The notes: generated by a model not told the origin, from the letters alone. DNA of 64,000 nucleotides from Roseovarius sp. THAF27 (GCF_009363655.1 NZ_CP045394.1:62001-126000); one strand, 5' to 3'. Shown: positions 8,436 through 17,262, counted from the first letter of the stretch. Program-made: numbers and translations.

Positions 8436-10807
8436 GAAAGCCTCCAGAAGTCAGGACGGTCGCGGTAATCGGCGCCGACGAGCGCCTCGCCTTTTTCCAT
8501 GCCGCCGAGGATGGTGAGATTGGGCCCGAGGGCGCTCAGATCGGCATCGACGACAATGGAGCCCTGATCATCGCGGATGAGCGCGAGGCGGCTGTCGCTG
8601 CCGGTGTTGAGAAGCACGTCGAGTTCCTTCTCATAGAGGTTCAGCATCGCGTAATCGGCGGCGTGCGCCCTGATGTTTGGGAGCAAGATTTGCGTCGGCA
8701 CGGCCTCGACGATGGTCTTGCCGGTGCGCGTGCGCTCGAGCTGACTGGCGTATTGGGTCATCATCACCGCGACGGTGTTCTGCTTGCGCGCGGTGACCAG
8801 CCAGTTCGACAGCCGTTCGGCGAAATACGCGTTATCGAGGGCCTTCCAGGCCTCGTCGATCACGATGATAGTGGGGCGACGGTCCTCGATCTCGCGCTCC
8901 ACCCGGCGGAAGAGATAGGAGAGGACGGCCATGCGCTCCTTCTCGGCCTCGCTGTCGAGAATGCCGGTGAGATCGAAGCCCACCACATCGCCTTCCAGCG
9001 AAAACGTGTCCTCCAGCGTCTGTCCGAAGATCCAGCCGTAGCGGCCCTCTTCGGTCCATTCGAGCAATCGCTGGTACAGATCGCCGCCATCGTCGGTGGA
9101 GACGAACAGCGATGCGAAATCCCGCCAGTTCCTAAGGGCCGGGTTCGTGGCCTGCGCGTTCTGGCGCACGACTTCCTGGATGCGGTTGGTCTGCGCAGGC
9201 GTGAGCGGCTTGTCGGCGCGATGGAGCAAGGTGGCGAGCCAGTCCGAGAGCCATGCCGTGCCACGCGCATCGGTCTCGGTCCAGAGCGGATTGAGACCGG
9301 TGGGTTGGCCGGCTTTCAAAGACGCATAGCGCCCGCCATTGGCGCGGACCGCCATCTCCATACCAAGACGATAATCGAAGACGAAGATCCGCGCCCCTGC
9401 TCGACGGGCCTGTGTCATGAGGAATGCCGAAAGCACCGATTTGCCCGAACCGGGTCGCCCCATGATCAGTGTATGCCCGCTGGTCGGCTCTTTCTCGGGG
9501 CTGCCTTGCTCGTGATAGGAAAATCGATAGGCGCTCTGCTCAGGAGTGGGCAGATAGGTGATGACCTTGCCCCAGGGGGTCTTCTCCGCTGGTTTGCCGA
9601 GCTGCGTCCGGTGAAACGCCGCGAAATCCGCGAAGTTGCGGTTGGTGATGGCACTGGCACGCACGCGCTTGGTCTGGTTGCCGGGATGCTGGCTCAGGTA
9701 ATGCGCCTTGGCGGCGACGCGCTCCCCGATCATCTTCACGCCCTCGGCGGCGGCCGCGTTGACGATCTCGGCGCTGAGGGTTTGTAGCTTGTCGAGCGTA
9801 TCGCAGAAGATTGTCACGACCATGTGGTGCTCGCCGAAGCTCTGCCGCTTGGCCTCCAGATCATCGGCGGCGATATCAAGCGCTTCCATCAGCGAGAGGG
9901 CGGCGTCCTGGCTGGCCAGCATCTGCCTTTTTTGCCGCTTGATGCGACCCGCCATGAGGTTCGAATTGATCGGTGTGAAGGAATGGGTGACGATCATGTC
10001 TACCGGCAGGTTCAGCATGTCAAACATGGTGCAGGAGGTGGTCTCGGAATATTCCCCGATGGTGAAACTCTTGCCGTAACGATGCCCCACGACGCCTTCG
10101 GAAAGCTCGAAATGATCTCCTTGAAACGTCACGCGGGTATTGGCGACGTTGAAGGACAGGAAGCCGAAGGTGTTCGCCGGATAAAGCGGCAGTTCCTGGC
10201 CGGTGTTGAGGGCTCCCAGAAAGCCGATGAGTTCGCCGCTTTTGGCGGTTAGCACGCGCGGATTCAGCTCCGTCAGGCCTGCCAGGAAGACACTCACGGC
10301 CTCGCCCAGACGGCGCAGGCGCTTCTCGGTTGCTTCCTTGAGGCGATCCGGCGCGCTGCGGTTCAGGAATGGCAGGACGCTTTTCGGAGGCGGGCGATGG
10401 ATCACCGTGAGGGTCAGGGTCTTGTCGCGCAGGCCGCTGGTTTCGAGTTTCGCGTGCCAGAGGCGGTCAACTTCTCCAGCAAAACTGTCCTCGCGCACTG
10501 GCTCGAGGTCCGGCGTGATCGCCTTGGAGACCTTGTGGACATAGTAGCTGAACTCCGGCCCCAGCTGCGCGATGATCCGGGCAAAGAGCGCGGTCACCTT
10601 GTCGAGATAGGCATCATCCGTCGTATAGCTGTTGACCCCATCGAGCCGGATGCACTGGAAGAGCTCGTTGACCCGCGTCCGCACCGTTCGGTCATCGACC
10701 AGACTGACGTAAGGAAGCATATGCGCGAGGCGGGTTTCGCGGGCATACCAGTCCGGCGTCATGGTCCGGGTATCGAGGGCTTCGTCGAGAACTTCACTAT
10801 GGCGCAT
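8432..10807 (-). CDS. virB4: VirB4/CagE-type secretion ATPase
   Basis: A 791-residue ATPase, the largest and most conserved T4SS component. The N-terminal CagE/TrbE domain (about 1-420) precedes the motor domain, with Walker A GRPGSGKS (about residue 447) and Walker B PTIIVIDEAWKALD (about residue 650). A VMMTQYASQLERT motif follows. The ATG at 10807 follows GGGGACA; an alternative ATG lies 15 bp upstream. The start overlaps the virB3 stop by 11 bp and the stop overlaps virB7. Confidence 0.95.
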   Translation of the reverse strand: MRHSEVLDEALDTRTMTPDWYARETRLAHMLPYVSLVDDRTVRTRVNELFQCIRLDGVNSYTTDDAYLDKVTALFARIIAQLGPEFSYYVHKVSKAITPDLEPVREDSFAGEVDRLWHAKLETSGLRDKTLTLTVIHRPPPKSVLPFLNRSAPDRLKEATEKRLRRLGEAVSVFLAGLTELNPRVLTAKSGELIGFLGALNTGQELPLYPANTFGFLSFNVANTRVTFQGDHFELSEGVVGHRYGKSFTIGEYSETTSCTMFDMLNLPVDMIVTHSFTPINSNLMAGRIKRQKRQMLASQDAALSLMEALDIAADDLEAKRQSFGEHHMVVTIFCDTLDKLQTLSAEIVNAAAAEGVKMIGERVAAKAHYLSQHPGNQTKRVRASAITNRNFADFAAFHRTQLGKPAEKTPWGKVITYLPTPEQSAYRFSYHEQGSPEKEPTSGHTLIMGRPGSGKSVLSAFLMTQARRAGARIFVFDYRLGMEMAVRANGGRYASLKAGQPTGLNPLWTETDARGTAWLSDWLATLLHRADKPLTPAQTNRIQEVVRQNAQATNPALRNWRDFASLFVSTDDGGDLYQRLLEWTEEGRYGWIFGQTLEDTFSLEGDVVGFDLTGILDSEAEKERMAVLSYLFRRVEREIEDRRPTIIVIDEAWKALDNAYFAERLSNWLVTARKQNTVAVMMTQYASQLERTRTGKTIVEAVPTQILLPNIRAHAADYAMLNLYEKELDVLLNTGSDSRLALIRDDQGSIVVDADLSALGPNLTILGGMEKGEALVGADYRDRPDFWRLS

Positions 10808-11075
10808 AGCTGTCCCCGCCATGGATGGAGCGGTTCCGCGTCGGCGGCGTCTCCTGCAGTGCCGTCATCATCACGTCGATAAAACGCGGATCCCAATCGG
10901 CGGCCTTCCAGAGCACCGGGTAGAGCAGAGCGGCCACGCCCAGTATCGCGATATGCTGGACCCAGACGAACAGGAGCACCGAGCCGAAGAGCCAGACCAT
11001 CGCATACATGATGGGCAGGCCCAGAAGCTTCGGCGGCCGCACGAGGCCGAGAAAAAGGGGTGACCGTTCAGCCAC
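10797..11075 (-). CDS. virB3: VirB3-type inner-membrane protein
   Basis: A 92-residue protein with the VirB3/TrbD profile: a short N-terminus (AERSPLFLGLVRPPKLLGLP) followed by two close TM segments (YAMVWLFGSVLLFVWVQHI and LGVAALLYPVLW) and a charged tail. The GTG at 11075 is chosen because it overlaps the virB2 stop by 8 bp. A longer frame would run far into virB2. Confidence 0.88.
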   Translation of the reverse strand: MAERSPLFLGLVRPPKLLGLPIMYAMVWLFGSVLLFVWVQHIAILGVAALLYPVLWKAADWDPRFIDVMMTALQETPPTRNRSIHGGDSYAP

Positions 11076-11361
11076 CGCCAAAGACCGCGGCAACGATGGT
11101 GGGAGCGGCGGCAACACCGGCGATCCCGACAAGCACCCAGAGCGCCTGGCGCAGATCGATGATGTTGAAGAACCAGCTTAGGAAGACGCCTAGAACGGCG
11201 AGCGTGGCGATAACAACGCCGAGCGGCCCGGTCAGCGCATCGACGATACCTTGTAAGAGGCTCTGGATCGGGGAGAGATCGATGCTCTGCGCGAGGGCCG
11301 GTTCTGCAATGAGCAGGAAGAGCGCAAGCGAGGCAATAAACCCGTTAGATGTATGTCTCAT
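11068..11361 (-). CDS. virB2: VirB2-type major pilin precursor
   Basis: A 97-residue pilin precursor. It has a long signal peptide (SNGFIASLALFLLIAEPALA, mature start at about QSIDLSP) and two TM segments (LGVVIATLAVLGVFLSWFF and ALWVLVGIAGVAAAPTIVAAVF), as in TrbC/VirB2 pilins. It ends in GGG. The start overlaps the end of the virB1-like gene by 4 bp. Confidence 0.92.
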   Translation of the reverse strand: MRHTSNGFIASLALFLLIAEPALAQSIDLSPIQSLLQGIVDALTGPLGVVIATLAVLGVFLSWFFNIIDLRQALWVLVGIAGVAAAPTIVAAVFGGG

Positions 11362-12086
11362 GAATTTGATCCTTCCAATCGGACCACGACGGCCATGACA
11401 CGGGCCACGTGGTTCTGGGTTTCTCGGTAGGGGGGAATGCCGCCGTGCTGGCGAACCGCGTCTGGGCCCGCGTTGTAGGCTGCGAGCGCGAGCCGAGGAT
11501 CGCCGAACGTTTCCAGCATCATCGCGAGGTAGCGGGCAGACCCGTCGAGATTCTGAAGCGGGTCATGCGGGTCAACGTTCAGAACGCGCGCCGTTGCGGG
11601 CATCAATTGACCAAGGCCGATGGCACCCGCATGTGAGATCACATTCTGCCGGTAGGCGCTCTCGACCTCGATATTGGCGCGGTAGAGGGTCAGCCAAGCT
11701 CGGATCGAGAGCTCCGCGCGGCGCAGCCCGGGATGCCCTGCGTAGCGAAGGGCGGTGACCTCAATGGCCGTGAGAACATCGGCGCGGGGCAGGAGAGCAG
11801 GCCGCGAGAAGGCTGCTAGCTGAACGTCATCTGGCTCAGCGTCCCGTTCGCCAAAGATTGCCAGATCGTCGGATGCTGACCCCTGACCGATGCCGTCATT
11901 GTAATTGCGGGCAAAGCTGTCTTGGGAACGCGACGGGGACAGAGACCCATCGCTCTCCATGACCAGCACCATCTGGGCAGAGGCGGGACCCGCGAGATAC
12001 CAGAAAAGGAGAAGGCTGCTAGCTGCCGCCCTTGTCGGTCGCAGCCAGTTTTTGCGTGGTCCGCTGACCTTTTTCGAGTGGCACAT
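11358..12086 (-). CDS. virB1: VirB1-type lytic transglycosylase
   Basis: A 242-residue periplasmic transglycosylase that opens the cell wall for pilus assembly. The SLT fold is seen in the C-terminal half: ANIEVESAYRQNVIS (catalytic Glu), GAIGLGQLMPATARVL, ARYLAMMLETFGDPRLALAAYNAGPDAV and IPPYRETQNHVARV. The ATG at 12086 gives a plausible long signal peptide ending AGPASA, but overlaps the upstream gene by 68 bp. A start nearer 12030 is possible only with a rare codon. First recognisable gene of the VirB operon. Confidence 0.85.
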   Translation of the reverse strand: MCHSKKVSGPRKNWLRPTRAAASSLLLFWYLAGPASAQMVLVMESDGSLSPSRSQDSFARNYNDGIGQGSASDDLAIFGERDAEPDDVQLAAFSRPALLPRADVLTAIEVTALRYAGHPGLRRAELSIRAWLTLYRANIEVESAYRQNVISHAGAIGLGQLMPATARVLNVDPHDPLQNLDGSARYLAMMLETFGDPRLALAAYNAGPDAVRQHGGIPPYRETQNHVARVMAVVVRLEGSNS

Positions 12087-12381
12087 CGGCGTGGGAGAAG
12101 CCGATGCCGATAAGGAAGGAGACCACACCGGTGATCGTCTTGAACTCGCGGATCTTGATGTCGTTATAGGTCGTCCGGGTGCGAGCTGTAACCAAGAGCT
12201 TCTCAACGCCCTCGTCAGACACAACGCGCATGATCCAGACCCCATAGTAGCTGGGGCCCTTCTTGTGTGCCGACTCCTGGCAGAGGAGTTCAGCGCTGTA
12301 ACCACTTTCCACGAGTTCGCGGAAACGTGCCTCCGTAACCACATTTGGTGCTTCTATGTCCCAGTCCATGGCCCGGCTCAC
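12019..12381 (-). CDS. Hypothetical protein leading the virB operon
   Basis: A 120-residue protein with no signal peptide. It carries one weak hydrophobic segment near the C-terminus (TITGVVSFLIGIGF) and then a polar tail. It contains WIMRVVSDEGVEKLLVTART, which looks like beta-strand-rich sequence. It precedes virB1 with a 68-bp overlap, so it is probably the first gene of the T4SS transcript. I do not recognise the family. The start could also be the Met at residue 5 (MDWDIEAP). Confidence 0.6.
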   Translation of the reverse strand: MSRAMDWDIEAPNVVTEARFRELVESGYSAELLCQESAHKKGPSYYGVWIMRVVSDEGVEKLLVTARTRTTYNDIKIREFKTITGVVSFLIGIGFSHADVPLEKGQRTTQKLAATDKGGS

Positions 12382-12448
12382 GCTCTCTACAAAGGCGCAA
12401 CCCCCGGCATTCCTACTTGAAGCCTAGAGTTACGATAGTATATTATTG

Positions 12449-12468
12449 ACTGCAAGATATATTGCAGT
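12449..12468. promoter_or_regulatory. 20-bp near-perfect palindrome upstream of the T4SS operon
   Basis: ACTGCAAGATATATTGCAGT has one mismatched pair. It lies 68 bp before the first minus-strand T4SS gene and 71 bp before the plus-strand gene at 12539. On the plus strand it overlaps TTGACT, 17 bp, AGATAC, a possible sigma-70 promoter. Size and symmetry resemble binding sites of dimeric HTH regulators (LuxR-type boxes are also 20 bp), but the cognate factor is not identifiable. Confidence 0.5.
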
Positions 12469-12538
12469 AGATACGGCTGTATCTCGCCTACACAGACACT
12501 AGGCCTGCCGCCATACGTGTATCAAGGAAACTAGAGCT

Positions 12539-12835
12539 TTGAGAACCCGACTGTTGAACGTCAAACTTTCGACGAAAGCGCTTATCTTCGTAGCTTTTTG
12601 TCCTGGAGCAGGTACTGCGGCCACCTGCAGTGCTCCGGTTCGCCCTTATCTTCCAAATGATTCGCAAGCAGCGCGCGACTACGCCGACATAATTCAACGG
12701 GACTTCGAAACCTATATCGCAGACATTCAGGGGTATTTTCGCTGCCTCGAATTGGAGCGAGCTCGTGCATTTGAGGAGGCACGGGAAGTAAGTCAGGAGT
12801 ACGGAAAGTTCTTGAGAGATCTAGGCGAAGATTGA
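12539..12835 (+). CDS. Small secreted hypothetical protein
   Basis: A 98-residue protein starting at TTG, with AAGGAA about 10 bp upstream. The N-terminal segment KLSTKALIFVAFCPGAGTAA looks like a signal peptide, giving a mature helical, Glu/Arg-rich protein with two cysteines (TCSAPV and FRCLEL). It diverges from the T4SS operon across the 12449-12468 palindrome. Family not recognised. A plasmid-borne exported accessory protein is a guess from context. Confidence 0.5.
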   Translation: MRTRLLNVKLSTKALIFVAFCPGAGTAATCSAPVRPYLPNDSQAARDYADIIQRDFETYIADIQGYFRCLELERARAFEEAREVSQEYGKFLRDLGED

Positions 12836-12837
12836 GC

Positions 12838-13056
12838 TCAATCGTTGTTCGATCTCTTGGTGGTAAGTGGGTGTCGCTCAATGTCCGTGCCGGCCCTGTA
12901 AAACCACAAAGTTGACGTGTCGCCCGTATCCCACAAGTATTCGATTCCGACCGTGCGTCCTGTCAGCCTGCAGACCAATCGGCAGACAGCTTCAGCTTCA
13001 AGTGACGTATTGTCAAACGAGCGCATCATTTTCTCCCGGCTATTCAAGATCTGCAT
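12838..13056 (-). CDS. Small hypothetical protein
   Basis: About 72 residues from the internal Met (MQILNSREKMMRSFDN...), or 98 from the longest frame at 13134. Contains LEAEAVCRLVCRLTGRTVGIEYLWDTGDTSTLWF, a compact alpha/beta-looking sequence without signal peptide. It converges with the preceding gene, 2 bp apart. Family not recognised. Confidence 0.4.
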   Translation of the reverse strand: MQILNSREKMMRSFDNTSLEAEAVCRLVCRLTGRTVGIEYLWDTGDTSTLWFYRAGTDIERHPLTTKRSNND

Positions 13057-13240
13057 GCCTTGCTGGACCCTCAAAATCCCGCTAAGAGGGAGTCTAGCGA
13101 TAGGTTTCTCCCTAAGCGCGAAATAAACGATCAAGGCGAATCCGAGCTCGATAAGCTACTGAAATAGAGAGCTAAAATTTTCCCCCAGTAGCCTGTTTTA
13201 CTGAAAGCTGTTTCGCGAAAACCTAAACGAAGGTCCGGAG

Positions 13241-14854
13241 ATGGTTCACATCGACGAGAATTTCGTGACGAGGCCGGTCGGCAGTGCCCTTGATTTCAAG
13301 GAGCTTTTTCAGGCGGCAATATCTGCCCGCGCAGGTCTTTCTCCAGCGAAACCAGGTGAAACAAGTCTTGAATGGACACCAAGTATGTTGGCGGATGCGA
13401 TCTTGGAGGCAGATCCAGAAGGTCGCGGAGTGGATGTGCGGACGGTGCAGAATTGGTTTCAAGACAATGATAGGGGGATCAGCTCCGAGAACATTGCTTG
13501 TCTGGCCCGCGTTTTTGGCAAGGGCGATCCGGACGCGGTTGCAGCATGGAGAACAGAGCTCAGAACGGCCAACAAGCGACTGGCTTCGAAGCGCAGAGCG
13601 CGCCGCAGTAGCCACGACATCTCGGTGACAAGCGAGGATCCTAACGGCATCAATTCCACGTTAGGGGAGATCGATCAGTCGCAGGGCCGACGAGGAAGCT
13701 TCGCAGAATTTTCAGAAAGAATGTTTACAAACACAGAAGGCTTTGGCGTCGCGATTGTCGTCTGGGCCGGTTTCTTCCTTTTGTGCTTAATGTCGTTTGT
13801 CTTCGACAACCATGATGTAACCTACGCCGCGCGACCTGACCTAATCAAACAAGTCGGTTTTTTCTGGTCTCTCAGTTGGCCGGTGGAATGTCTTTTGCTA
13901 TATCCCTCATCGTTCTTGCTCATTGCGAACCTTGTGGCTTTCTGGAAACGGGAGTGCCGAGCCAACAAACATGATGAAGAACAGATTTCCAACTGGAACG
14001 AACTAATCATCAGCTTGCGATTGCCTTTTTGGATCGTGGCCTTCGTGTCGTTCGGCTTGGTGTTTTTGGTTCAGTGGAGCGGCGTTTACCTGCGCGGCCT
14101 TACACAAAGCGACATGCCAGGCCTTATCGATTGGGTGCTCGTCGCCCAGGTTCGCCCTGACGTCGTTTCGTTTTGGGAAGCGCTGGTCGCCTCCTTTTTT
14201 GCATTCTCATACTCTGGTCTGATCTATTGGTTCTATTTTACAGGACTTCTTTTATTGTTTGCTGTCTGCCACGATTTCCACAAGAGAACCACGGCATCTG
14301 ATCCGGCACTTAGCTACGGTTCTTCGGAATTCATTGGTGAGAAACTCCAGAGGGGCATCTTCCGCTGCACTGTCATTGGCATTTTGGCCGCCACAGCCAT
14401 CCAACTCAACGCGATCTATTTGAAGTCTGACGGCTCAACCAGCGTGGGCTGGCTGATCAACGACTTTACTGGAGCACTGGATTGGCATTCTGCAGACTGG
14501 GCACTACTAGATCAGTCTTCGGTATCCTCGCTAACCAGTTCGATACTGCTGCTTTTTCATGTGGCTTTGTACGGTATTTGCACAACGAAAGTTCGGTCAG
14601 CTGTGCGTGCATCGCACATGCGAAACCTTGGAGCAGAACGCTTGGTCGGCAACGAGAGTGGCGAGCGTAGGCGAGCACATCATAACACGTCGCTCGCACA
14701 GCTTTGCGTCTTGGGAGTTTTGTGTTTCAACTTTGCCTTGCTCGGCCGGTTTGTAGGTTTCACGCTCTTTTTATGCGCATCACTACTCATCGCCATCGTG
14801 GCCATCTGCTGGCCCGATAAACACCCTGAGTTTCAACCTAGTGTGGAGAATTAG
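13241..14854 (+). CDS. HTH-domain plus multi-TM membrane protein
   Basis: 537 residues. The N-terminal 110 residues are soluble and look like a winged/HTH module (SMLADAILEADPEGRG then VRTVQNWFQDNDRGISSENI then LARVFGKGDPDAVAAW), followed by a basic linker. From about residue 165 there are seven to eight hydrophobic segments with long loops (e.g. IVVWAGFFLLCLMSFVF; LPFWIVAFVSFGLVFLVQW; LIYWFYFTGLLLLFAV; LLIAIVAICW). GGTCCGGAG precedes the ATG. Proteins of this shape recur in Rhodobacterales; I recall them being named as an 'RcgA family putative transporter', but only from memory. A DNA-reading membrane regulator is the alternative reading. An EamA exporter follows 20 bp later, suggesting co-transcription. 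Confidence 0.7.
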   Translation: MVHIDENFVTRPVGSALDFKELFQAAISARAGLSPAKPGETSLEWTPSMLADAILEADPEGRGVDVRTVQNWFQDNDRGISSENIACLARVFGKGDPDAVAAWRTELRTANKRLASKRRARRSSHDISVTSEDPNGINSTLGEIDQSQGRRGSFAEFSERMFTNTEGFGVAIVVWAGFFLLCLMSFVFDNHDVTYAARPDLIKQVGFFWSLSWPVECLLLYPSSFLLIANLVAFWKRECRANKHDEEQISNWNELIISLRLPFWIVAFVSFGLVFLVQWSGVYLRGLTQSDMPGLIDWVLVAQVRPDVVSFWEALVASFFAFSYSGLIYWFYFTGLLLLFAVCHDFHKRTTASDPALSYGSSEFIGEKLQRGIFRCTVIGILAATAIQLNAIYLKSDGSTSVGWLINDFTGALDWHSADWALLDQSSVSSLTSSILLLFHVALYGICTTKVRSAVRASHMRNLGAERLVGNESGERRRAHHNTSLAQLCVLGVLCFNFALLGRFVGFTLFLCASLLIAIVAICWPDKHPEFQPSVEN

Positions 14855-14874
14855 GTGTTCATTCGGTGGATTTC

Positions 14875-15750
14875 ATGAGCAATAGGCAGGGCATTGCGTT
14901 CGTTATCCTGTCTATGGCTGCGTTCACGCTTGAGGACATGTTCATTAAGTTGTTGTCGAGCAATATACCCGTTGGTCAATTGCTCTGCATGTTTGGGCTT
15001 GGAACAGCGTCACTATTTGCCGGCATTATGTGGTTCAGAGGAATTCGGATTGATGAACCGGGCGCCTGGGAAAAAGTACCTCTTGCGCGAACGCTCTGCG
15101 AGGCTGGAGCGGCTTCAACATTTTACTTGGCCCTTTCAAAGGTTGACCTGACCCTTGTGGCAGCCGTTTATCAAGCTGTCCCACTTGTGATCGTACTCGG
15201 GGCATTTCTGTTTCTCCAGGAGCAGGTCGGCTGGCGAAGATGGTTCGCAGTGCTAATCGGATTGGCTGGAGTAATGCTCATAACGCGTCCTGGCCTCGCG
15301 GAGTTCGATCCGAATTCACTTTGGGCCGTTGTATCTATGCTGTTTGTAGCGGGCAGGGATTTGGTTACTCGGAAAGTGCAGAAACGCCTTTCTTCAATCC
15401 TGATATCGTTTCAAGGCTTCCTTGTACTTATTCCTACAGGAATACTTTGGCACTATGGGACGGGGGAGGCTTTGGTCCCAGTTTCCCGATATCATCTAGT
15501 CTTAACACTTGGGGGCGTAGTGTTTGGCGCCATCGGTTACTACTGCATCGTTCATGGTATGCGCTTAGGAGAAGCGTCAGTGGTTGCACCCTTCCGATAC
15601 AGCCGCATCCTGTTCGCAATCTTGGTTGGCGCCATTGTCTTTGGTGAGCGCGTTGATGCGCCTACGCTATTAGGTATCGGGCTCATCGTTTCGGCGGGGC
15701 TGTACGCGTTCGAGAGAGAGGCCAGGAAAGGAACTCGGGCGCGGATTTGA
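14875..15750 (+). CDS. EamA/DMT-family exporter
   Basis: A 291-residue inner-membrane transporter with ten predicted TM helices in two EamA repeats (residues about 5-135 and 145-285). Typical landmarks are LVAAVYQAVPLVIVLGAFLFL and APFRYSRILFAILVGAIVFGE at the ends of the repeats. The start at 14875 follows GGTGG; an in-frame GTG lies 9 bp upstream. The substrate cannot be read from sequence. It is probably co-transcribed with the HTH-TM protein. Confidence 0.85.
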   Translation: MSNRQGIAFVILSMAAFTLEDMFIKLLSSNIPVGQLLCMFGLGTASLFAGIMWFRGIRIDEPGAWEKVPLARTLCEAGAASTFYLALSKVDLTLVAAVYQAVPLVIVLGAFLFLQEQVGWRRWFAVLIGLAGVMLITRPGLAEFDPNSLWAVVSMLFVAGRDLVTRKVQKRLSSILISFQGFLVLIPTGILWHYGTGEALVPVSRYHLVLTLGGVVFGAIGYYCIVHGMRLGEASVVAPFRYSRILFAILVGAIVFGERVDAPTLLGIGLIVSAGLYAFEREARKGTRARI

Positions 15751-15792
15751 TCGACTGGTGTACTTGCACCGGGCCCCAGTCTGAGCGTCCAA

Positions 15793-16548
15793 CTAGTAGT
15801 TAATCTGCTCGAAGCCGTAGTTGCCATCATAGTCTTGCCAATCGACAAATACCGACCGATTATAAAGGCTTGGGCAATTCGAACCCCAACCTTCAAGTCC
15901 AACATGTGCATCGGGTAGGGCAGTTGGTTTAGAAATTGCCCAAGCAAACTCACCCTGCGTACCGTAGGTACCCAAATAGACCAGAGCATCGCGCCTGCAT
16001 TGCTCGTTTTCTCCGACTTTTCTCTGGGATGCGTATCGCACGTCGAACACTCGAATGGAGCGCACAAAATTAAACTCAGGTCCGCTGATATCGATGTCCG
16101 CGCGATCGGCTGTGAGACGCAGGATCAGAACCTTCTGCAAAAGGTCCGTCTGTGCTTTGCATGAGTGCCGAATAGCGTCTGATGATTTTGTGTCGAAGCT
16201 GCGCTCTAGCTCCGGCAAAGACTGGCTTTGCCGAAAGTCGCCCTCAGGGAACAAGACGTCGATGACGCGCTCCGCTCCGCTGGACTGACGGTCGGTCTCA
16301 TGGGATGCACCCATTGGACAGCGCCAGATTTGCAGCGGCGGCTCGACCGGCCAAGGTGTAATCCGTCGGATAAATTCGGCGCGTGCCAGAGAACAAGGCG
16401 CCGACGCCGGCCAGCCACCGGAAAGACAAAGGAGGATCGCGCAGTCAATTGGATACGTTTGCGCGCGCGTTTTGGTGGGCAGCCAAAGACTGGTCAATGC
16501 TAAGGCGATTGCGAAAGGGGGCAGGATCTTCCGGAAAGGTTTGTGCAT
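15793..16548 (-). CDS. Secreted hypothetical protein
   Basis: 251 residues from the Met at 16548 (MHKPFRKILPPFAIALALTS...), with a signal peptide ending near TRAQT. The mature protein has a cysteine-rich N-terminus (DCAILLCLSGGWPASAPCSLARAEFIRRITPWP) and further cysteines (QIWRCPMG, RHSCKAQ, EQCRRD, NCPSLY). I believe this pattern recurs in proteins encoded beside conjugation genes of Rhodobacterales, but have no family name for it. An AT-rich region with TTGCAT and TATAT-like boxes lies just upstream (about 16580-16610). Confidence 0.6.
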   Translation of the reverse strand: MHKPFRKILPPFAIALALTSLWLPTKTRAQTYPIDCAILLCLSGGWPASAPCSLARAEFIRRITPWPVEPPLQIWRCPMGASHETDRQSSGAERVIDVLFPEGDFRQSQSLPELERSFDTKSSDAIRHSCKAQTDLLQKVLILRLTADRADIDISGPEFNFVRSIRVFDVRYASQRKVGENEQCRRDALVYLGTYGTQGEFAWAISKPTALPDAHVGLEGWGSNCPSLYNRSVFVDWQDYDGNYGFEQINY

Positions 16549-16655
16549 GCTGGGAACCTCGACAAGTCCCAATCAGCATATATACGAAAATATACTTATG
16601 CAACGCAAAGTATAAAGTCGCATAATGTATCTTATGTTAATTTCAGAGATGCAAG

Positions 16656-17228
16656 TTAGATTATTTTTACCTGCGTGCCGACTTTGGCTAAATCAAACAA
16701 TTCCACGATATGTTCGTTATAAAGACCAATGCATCCGCTGGAGGACCTCCTGCCAATTTTTCGTGTGTCTTGGGTGCCATGGATTCTATAATATTGCCAA
16801 CTAAGACGCAGCGCCCTGATACCTAGCGGATTCTCTGGCCCTGGCGCCACATATTTTGGTAAGGTTGGGTCGCGCTCAAGCATTGAAGGTGTTGGTCGCC
16901 AATCGGGCGCAGGATCCTTGTAGACTACGCGAGTATACCCGCGGCGTGTGAGCTCTTCGCTCATGGGTACGCTCGTTGGATAAAGTTTGTAAATGCTTTC
17001 GTCTTCAGACCAGAACTGCAGCGCTCTGGAAACCGTATCGCACAATATCGCTCCGTTCTGAAGATTGTCGAAGTGATCTTGCCACTCGTCTATCGAAAAT
17101 GAAGAGATATTCCGTTTAACTGTATCCGGCTCTGCATTGTTCTGAGACAAGCCGGGGCCGGCCGAAATTGATAATCCAGCTCCCATGATCGAACGCAAAG
17201 CCATTCTTCTATTGAGGAATCGTACCAT
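16656..17228 (-). CDS. L,D-transpeptidase (YkuD family), Tat-type signal
   Basis: A 190-residue periplasmic enzyme that makes 3-3 peptidoglycan crosslinks or anchors proteins to murein. The N-terminus MVRFLNRRMALRSIMGAG has an RR pair followed by a hydrophobic stretch, suggesting Tat export. The catalytic signature YYRIHGTQDTRKIGRRSSSGCIGL contains the HG-x-G and S-S-G-C-I motifs with active-site Cys. ENPLGIRALRL is the usual YkuD middle motif. AAGGA lies about 11 bp before the ATG. A MerR-type promoter is found at 17263-17293 in the right orientation. It is one of four YkuD-family genes in this window. Confidence 0.9.
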   Translation of the reverse strand: MVRFLNRRMALRSIMGAGLSISAGPGLSQNNAEPDTVKRNISSFSIDEWQDHFDNLQNGAILCDTVSRALQFWSEDESIYKLYPTSVPMSEELTRRGYTRVVYKDPAPDWRPTPSMLERDPTLPKYVAPGPENPLGIRALRLSWQYYRIHGTQDTRKIGRRSSSGCIGLYNEHIVELFDLAKVGTQVKII

Positions 17229-17262
17229 TTCTTAAGCGTTCCTTTGCCGCTTCCATAAGACA

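Noticed and set aside
8663..9787. 374-residue plus-strand reading frame opposite virB4
   Set aside because: Antisense to the motor domain of VirB4 with intact Walker motifs; Gly/Arg/His-rich shadow composition.
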